A stretch of DNA of 18,296 bases from Anaerolineae bacterium (GTDB lineage: Bacteria > Chloroflexota > Anaerolineae > Aggregatilineales > Phototrophicaceae), in contig JANQRM010000361.1 of NCBI GenBank assembly GCA_028284565.1, positions 1-18,296 on the forward strand, read 5' to 3'. Below the pieces are notes generated by a model that was given only the letters and a program-made list of their open reading frames with translations, did not search any database and was not told where the DNA came from. Shown piece by piece: positions 14,034-18,296 of the stretch. The position numbers were made by a program, and so were the translations under genes. The stretch's first letter is position 1, and each line of letters starts with the position of its first letter.

Positions 14034-14966
14034 ATGCGACCAGCGATAATCGTGCATGGTGGTGCAGGCGATTGGGACAATGAATCTGACCATGCAGACG
14101 CAGTACAGGGGGTGTATGATGCGGTCAAGATTGGCTGGGAGATATTGTCATCTGGTGGAAGTGCGTTGGATGCTGTGGAAGATGGTGTGAAATTTTTGGA
14201 GAATCATCCGCTCTATGATGCCGGAATTGGGAGTCATCTGAATCAGTTGGGGCGGGTGGAGATGGATGCACTCTTTATTGATGGCAAAATCCACAATTAT
14301 GGTGCGGTGGCAGGGGTTCAGCATGTGCAACATCCTATTTCGTTGGCTCGGCATATTCTTGAAGATGGAGAACATTGCTTTATTGTGGGCGATGGGGCAG
14401 ACCGATTGGCAGTGAAGTTGGGTTTTGAAGTGATTCCCAATATCAGTTTTGTCACAAATCGAGAGTGGGAACGTTTTCGGTCTGAACGAGATAAGAAGGA
14501 GAAGGCAAAAGCCACTGGTACTGTGGGCGTGGTGGCGATAGATTCGCAAGGTAATATTGCATCGGGGACATCTACGGGTGGGACTCCGCATAAGCTGGAC
14601 GGGCGTGTAGGGGATACGCCTTTATTCGGGGCTGGTGGATATGTGGAGAATGATTTTGGTGGGGCGAGTGCAACAGGCGTAGGCGAGAATATTATGCGGG
14701 TGATGTTGTCTCATTATGCGATTCAGCAGCTGAAAGCGGGATTGTCTGCACAAGAGGCGGCGACGGCAAGCGCACATTATATCAATAGCTTTTTTGAGGA
14801 TTCGCAGGCGGGGATTATTTTGGTCGATAAGCAGGGACGTGTGGGGGCGGCACATACGACGCAGGCGATGATGATTGGCTGGGCAGATGAAGATGGGAAT
14901 CTCCATGCGAGTATGGGTGGTGGCATAGACGGGCTGAGGCATGAAGGTCGTTTGTCGTTGCCATGA
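14034..14966 (+). CDS. Isoaspartyl peptidase / type 2 L-asparaginase family Ntn-hydrolase
   Basis: A 310-residue N-terminal-nucleophile hydrolase of the plant-type asparaginase/isoaspartyl dipeptidase (IaaA) group, which removes isoaspartyl residues from damaged peptides and may split asparagine. The opening IIVHGGAGDW is the family start. YDAGIGSHLNQLGRVEMDAL (about 61-80) is the conserved block before the linker. TGTVGVVAID places the nucleophile at Thr163. STGGTPHKLDGRVGDTPLFG (about 180-199) gives the supporting Thr181 and the substrate-binding Arg191 and Asp194. The precursor should cut itself before Thr163 into alpha and beta chains. The Glu/Lys-rich linker (about 143-160) is where this family is variable. 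AAGGGA stands about 8 bases before ATG. Its stop overlaps the next gene's start (ATGA), so the two are coupled. Whether the main substrate is isoaspartyl peptide or asparagine is not decidable here. Confidence 0.93.
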   Translation: MRPAIIVHGGAGDWDNESDHADAVQGVYDAVKIGWEILSSGGSALDAVEDGVKFLENHPLYDAGIGSHLNQLGRVEMDALFIDGKIHNYGAVAGVQHVQHPISLARHILEDGEHCFIVGDGADRLAVKLGFEVIPNISFVTNREWERFRSERDKKEKAKATGTVGVVAIDSQGNIASGTSTGGTPHKLDGRVGDTPLFGAGGYVENDFGGASATGVGENIMRVMLSHYAIQQLKAGLSAQEAATASAHYINSFFEDSQAGIILVDKQGRVGAAHTTQAMMIGWADEDGNLHASMGGGIDGLRHEGRLSLP

Positions 14967-15718
14967 TGCAGATTGAGACTCGTCGGGGCGTGATGGCTTA
15001 TCGACATCTTAATGCTCAGATTGACGAGACACCTTTGCTAATTATTCATGGTGCGGGGATTGATCATCATAATTGGGATGCAGTTTGTTCATATTTGACA
15101 GATCGAAATCTTCTGCTTATTGATTTGCTCGGACATGGCGCGAGTCAAACTTCAGGGCGTGATACCATCGAAGGCTATGTCAAGGACGTATTGGCGTTTT
15201 TGGATGTGCTAGAGATTGAGCAAGTCATGTTTGTTGGGCATAGTATGGGAGGCGCGATTGCTCAATGGTTGGCTCTTCATGCACCTGAACGAGTGGTGAG
15301 TATGGTGTTGGTGGCGACAAATGGGGAGCTTGATGTCAATCCAGCACTGATAGATGGACTGCGAAAAAATTATATGGGAATGTGTGCAACAATTGCGAAG
15401 TGGTCATGTAGTGATGGTGTTGTGCGTGAACAGATTCAGGAAGCGATGCTCAAACTTCCTTCCGAAGTCACATTAAATGACTATCTTGCCTGTGACCAAT
15501 TTCATCTCCTTGACCAAGCCCATCACATTCAGATTCCGACATTGATATTGAATGGCACAGCAGACCGCATGACTCCAATTGAATGTGCGAGGCGATTGCG
15601 AGATGCGTTGCCGAATGCACAGCTCATTGAATTGGATGGTGGGAGTCATCAAATCCCATTGGAGATGCCGGAACAAGTGGCTAATGAAATTCTGCGATGG
15701 TTTAGTCAGTTGAGCTGA
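14963..15718 (+). CDS. Alpha/beta-fold hydrolase
   Basis: A 251-residue serine hydrolase of the alpha/beta superfamily (esterase, lipase, haloperoxidase-like and related). Visible features are the oxyanion HGAGIDHHNW (about 29-38), the LLIDLLGHGASQTSGR block, the nucleophile elbow GHSMGG (Ser94), the acid in NGTADRMTP (Asp201), and GGSHQIPLEMP (His229). The triad order and spacing are normal. There is no signal peptide, so it is cytoplasmic. The substrate is unknown. Two ATG codons in tandem (14963, 14966) could start it; both overlap the asparaginase-family stop, and no strong ribosome site is seen, which suggests coupled translation. Its 3' end overlaps the convergent O-antigen-ligase-like gene by 17 bases, leaving no room for a terminator. 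Confidence 0.93.
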   Translation: MMQIETRRGVMAYRHLNAQIDETPLLIIHGAGIDHHNWDAVCSYLTDRNLLLIDLLGHGASQTSGRDTIEGYVKDVLAFLDVLEIEQVMFVGHSMGGAIAQWLALHAPERVVSMVLVATNGELDVNPALIDGLRKNYMGMCATIAKWSCSDGVVREQIQEAMLKLPSEVTLNDYLACDQFHLLDQAHHIQIPTLILNGTADRMTPIECARRLRDALPNAQLIELDGGSHQIPLEMPEQVANEILRWFSQLS

Positions 15719-18134
15719 GGGCTGATGCAAGGGGTAGTCCGATATTCGTTTCATAGAAGTCAGCGAATTGTTGCCATTCAATCGTGTTGTTGAAATAAGG
15801 TTCATATACAAAGAGGCTTTGGACATTCTGGTTAATATCTTCCACGAAATCAGGTCGTCCGGCGAGGATGTGGAGTTGGGTCATGGTTGCCACCCAATGA
15901 ATCCGCATACGTGCGTTAGTGGGGTCAAGTTGGATTCCGGCTTCTAGGACATTATCAGCCACTTCTAAGGGTTGCACTTCATTCTGCCTGAGAAACTCAG
16001 TGCCTGCAAAGTGAAGGGTTGAACTTGTGTAATCGCTCATGTAGTAAAGTAAACCTGCCAAGAATAAAATACTAGCTAAGGCAATTGACCAGAGTTGATT
16101 GATTTGGAAGCGTCGATTCTCGCCAAATGTCCAACTGAGTAAGACGAAGATAACCATCATCACGCCGACGAGTGACAAGAGAAAGAAGGGTTTTGGAAGA
16201 CTTTCTGCTGAAATGGGATTGATGGCATTGTCGAAGAGTGTGCCAGATGTGGACGCTATGGTTTGCTTGAAAACTGCCATGATGATCCAAAGCACAATGG
16301 TCAGTCCGCCGATGAGTGAGGATAGACTGTTCTCTCTGCCTCTAACAGCTACCATTGCACCGAGATAGCCAACAATCACGAGTGCAACGACAAGCAAGAT
16401 GATACGGTCCAAGCCGACAGTGTGATTGTAGCCGGCACTGAGAATGGAATTGCCAAAGCCATAGAAAATTAGGACACCTGTTGTCAACGTTGTCAGTTGC
16501 CAGTGGATGGGTTTTGCGATGGGATGTGCTTCTGTATCGGGTTCGTCACTTTTTTCGTGATGGAGAATCCACCCAACCATGATGCCAAGCAATGTCCACC
16601 AGAGGGGTTCGGAAGCCGATTGGACAAAGCCAAATTGCAAATCCACCCAGCGAGCAATCATCACACCCAGTAGACCAGCGAGTAGGATATTGGTATCAGT
16701 CAATTTGTTGAATAGTTCTGTTGGCTTTTCTTTGGGAAGTCGGAGGAACTGACCGATAATCCAAAGGAAATTGCCGAAGACAATGCCAAGTGATGCGCCA
16801 ATTGGGAGTACCATCGTCGTGGTCGCATTAGGGAAGAGGGAGGGGATGATGAGTATGCCGAGAATGGAACTGATGGCTAAGAAACCCAACCAGAACCATA
16901 AATCGGATTCACGGATGACACCAAGTACTTTTTGGACGGCATACATCGCACCCAGATAAACCACTGCCCACATAGTCACGCCGATGGAGCCAATCATGAC
17001 AATCGTATCGTAAATGAGGTTGTGGTAACTACCGACAAATTGATTTTGATGAGTGGTTGCACCGAAGCGACCTTGCGTTTGTGGAATAACGCTCAAGCCA
17101 TAGCCAATCAAGGGACGTATACCAGCATTCGGATCGGGTTCACCTGTAATCGTGAACATGGGGTCGGCTTGTTGACTGATGACGGAAAGTGCGCCTGTCC
17201 ACAATTCATTACGCCGACTGTCACCAAAATGAAACACACGTAAGATGGGAATTTGGTTCTTCGTTTGCTGAGGGAGGGCTAGGCTGATGATGCCGTAGAT
17301 TGTCCCGCCGATAAGGGTAAGCGCAAAGAAGCCCATCAAAAGGCGACGTTGTTGTGCGATTACGAGAACGAGTGCAATGGTGACAATGCTTCCCAAGCCT
17401 AACGACAGCAAAGCGGCACGACTGCGGACGACGAAAACCGCCCCCAACATGACCAGCATTGAACCAAGAACGAGTGCAAGGGTTGCCCATTGCCGAAAGC
17501 TATACGGACGTTCCCAGCGACGGAATTGAATGAAGAGTTGAACACCTAAGATAATGAGTACCATCGCAATCCAGCCGGAGAGATAATTGGGATTGCCCGT
17601 AGTGGAGCCGGGTCTGTCGATGCCTTCTGAGAATCGTGAGACATAGACGGATAAACTCATGGGGATGCCAACCGTAATGAGAATCGGCATCAGCAAAGGG
17701 GTGAGTCGTCGATAAGCAAAGACAGCTTGTCTGAAAATTAGTATATAGACGAGAAAGGTCAATAAGCCACTGAGTCGTTCTGCTTCCCCGATCCAACTGC
17801 GCGCTGGACTGAGTGAGAAGATTGATGAGACAAGCGAGACCAGCGTGACTCCAATGACCCCGACAATCACTGGATTAAGGAATAAATCTCCCCAAGGAAT
17901 ATGATGATTGCGGGCGAAACGAGCGATATGTGAGGCAAGGATAATTCCGCCAAAAATGGGTAATATGGCGGCTTTTTCTGTCTCGAAACCTTCAAAACGA
18001 ATCTCCGCAAACGCCAGAATCATAAATAAAGATGCGATTAACGACGCATCAGCCAAACGTTCAATCAGGAGAGGGCGCGGTTCGGTTGGGGTCTGGCTCT
18101 GTTTTTTCGATTTAGGAGAACGTCGTTTTGCCAT
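15702..18134 (-). CDS. O-antigen ligase / Wzy-like polytopic membrane protein with TPR-like tail
   Basis: An 810-residue membrane protein with many hydrophobic segments. The basic start (AKRRSPKSKKQ) marks the cytoplasmic N-terminus. The core about 90-450 resembles the O-antigen ligase/polymerase (Wzy_C) family: RPGSTTGNPNYLSGW (174-188), RSRAALLSL (237-245), the outside loop with DSRRNELWTGAL (305-316), GYGLSVIP, and SYHNLIYDTIVMIGSIG with His371. Such enzymes join or polymerise lipid-linked glycans on the outer face of the membrane. More helices follow to about 720, then a TPR-like region (about 730-805, NVLEAGIQLDPTNARMRIHW). It may ligate a surface glycan or glycosylate proteins; which is unknown. 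There is no clear ribosome site before ATG. Its start is 5 bases after the stop of the upstream partial gene, so they are probably coupled. It overlaps the convergent hydrolase gene by 17 bases. Confidence 0.88.
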   Translation of the reverse strand: MAKRRSPKSKKQSQTPTEPRPLLIERLADASLIASLFMILAFAEIRFEGFETEKAAILPIFGGIILASHIARFARNHHIPWGDLFLNPVIVGVIGVTLVSLVSSIFSLSPARSWIGEAERLSGLLTFLVYILIFRQAVFAYRRLTPLLMPILITVGIPMSLSVYVSRFSEGIDRPGSTTGNPNYLSGWIAMVLIILGVQLFIQFRRWERPYSFRQWATLALVLGSMLVMLGAVFVVRSRAALLSLGLGSIVTIALVLVIAQQRRLLMGFFALTLIGGTIYGIISLALPQQTKNQIPILRVFHFGDSRRNELWTGALSVISQQADPMFTITGEPDPNAGIRPLIGYGLSVIPQTQGRFGATTHQNQFVGSYHNLIYDTIVMIGSIGVTMWAVVYLGAMYAVQKVLGVIRESDLWFWLGFLAISSILGILIIPSLFPNATTTMVLPIGASLGIVFGNFLWIIGQFLRLPKEKPTELFNKLTDTNILLAGLLGVMIARWVDLQFGFVQSASEPLWWTLLGIMVGWILHHEKSDEPDTEAHPIAKPIHWQLTTLTTGVLIFYGFGNSILSAGYNHTVGLDRIILLVVALVIVGYLGAMVAVRGRENSLSSLIGGLTIVLWIIMAVFKQTIASTSGTLFDNAINPISAESLPKPFFLLSLVGVMMVIFVLLSWTFGENRRFQINQLWSIALASILFLAGLLYYMSDYTSSTLHFAGTEFLRQNEVQPLEVADNVLEAGIQLDPTNARMRIHWVATMTQLHILAGRPDFVEDINQNVQSLFVYEPYFNNTIEWQQFADFYETNIGLPLASALSSTD

Positions 18135-18139
18135 GAGGA

Positions 18140-18295
18140 TTAAATCCGAAAGTCATAGACTCCATCACTGATGTCATAACGTTGTCCATCAGCAGAGAAC
18201 ATTGCATCATCATCACGAGACAAAGCTGTTCCAGAACGCGGGCAGACAAGGAATTCTTCAGGTGCAGTTAAATCTAAATGATTATTAGATGCCGT
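18140..18295 (-). CDS. 3' end of a small Trm112-like protein, cut by the window edge
   Basis: The minus strand has an open frame from the window edge to a TAA at 18140-18142, giving 51 residues of C-terminus. The visible block EEFLVCPRSGTALSRDDDAM, followed by FSADGQRYDISDGVYDFRI, follows the Trm112/YcaR-type pattern (LxCPxCxxxL ... Y.I.DGIP). The usual second Cys of CPxC is Ser here, so zinc binding may be lost. The stop lies 5 bases before the ATG of the O-antigen-ligase-like gene, indicating one operon. Gene presence is fairly sure; the family is a pattern-level guess, and the full length is not visible. Confidence 0.55.
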   Translation of the reverse strand, partial: TASNNHLDLTAPEEFLVCPRSGTALSRDDDAMFSADGQRYDISDGVYDFRI

Positions 18296-18296
18296 T

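Noticed and set aside
1..18296. tRNA, rRNA, CRISPR array, insertion sequence or riboswitch
   Set aside because: I looked for cloverleaf arms, regularly spaced repeats, transposase motifs and long structured leaders and saw none. A covariance-model search was not possible here.

Overview
The window is a stretch of bacterial chromosome with moderate, slightly AT-rich composition and about 19 protein genes, most of them chromosomal housekeeping or accessory genes. I see no rRNA, tRNA, CRISPR array, transposase or phage gene. The mix of families suggests a Chloroflexota (Anaerolineae-like) bacterium: an ECF sigma factor paired with a membrane protein that lacks a zinc finger, a large O-antigen-ligase-like protein with a TPR-like tail, an ADP-forming acyl-CoA synthetase fused to an acetyltransferase, a pentapeptide protein and a roadblock-like protein. 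The taxonomic assignment is inference from gene content only.

Layout. 1-1282 is a sensor histidine kinase whose 5' end lies outside the window. 1381-2085 is an unrecognised protein, convergent with a GNAT acetyltransferase (2113-2646, minus). A 260-base divergent spacer with two inverted repeats separates that from an SGNH hydrolase and a roadblock-like gene (2907-4098, plus). A pentapeptide repeat gene follows (4243-4833), then a hairpin and the etfBA operon (4921-6737). A bidirectional terminator at 6759-6790 separates etfA from two minus-strand genes: a SIMPL-domain exported protein (6811-7524) and a 900-residue acyl-CoA synthetase/GNAT fusion (7589-10291).

The 410-base spacer 10292-10701 holds a candidate promoter for the fusion gene, a palindrome, and three direct repeats spaced about 20 bases apart. 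Next is a plus-strand ECF sigma / membrane partner / exported protein operon (10702-12555). It is convergent with a two-gene minus operon: a DUF368 (polyprenyl-phosphate transporter family) protein and a small HEAT-like protein (12589-13904). Divergent from that operon is an isoaspartyl peptidase/asparaginase-family gene overlapping an alpha/beta hydrolase gene (14034-15718). The window ends with a large O-antigen-ligase-like membrane protein (15702-18134, minus), preceded in its operon by the 3' end of a small Trm112-like gene cut by the window edge.

How the genes fit together. Two themes stand out, both inferred. One is acyl-CoA metabolism: etfBA faces the acyl-CoA synthetase fusion across the SIMPL gene. 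The other is the cell envelope: histidine kinase, ECF sigma/membrane partner, lipid-carrier transporter and O-antigen-ligase-like protein. No clear new defence or mobile system is visible. The most interesting leads are the fusion enzyme with its catalytic His retained and the repeat-rich region upstream of it, the sigma/anti-sigma-like operon, and the HEAT protein coupled to the DUF368 transporter.
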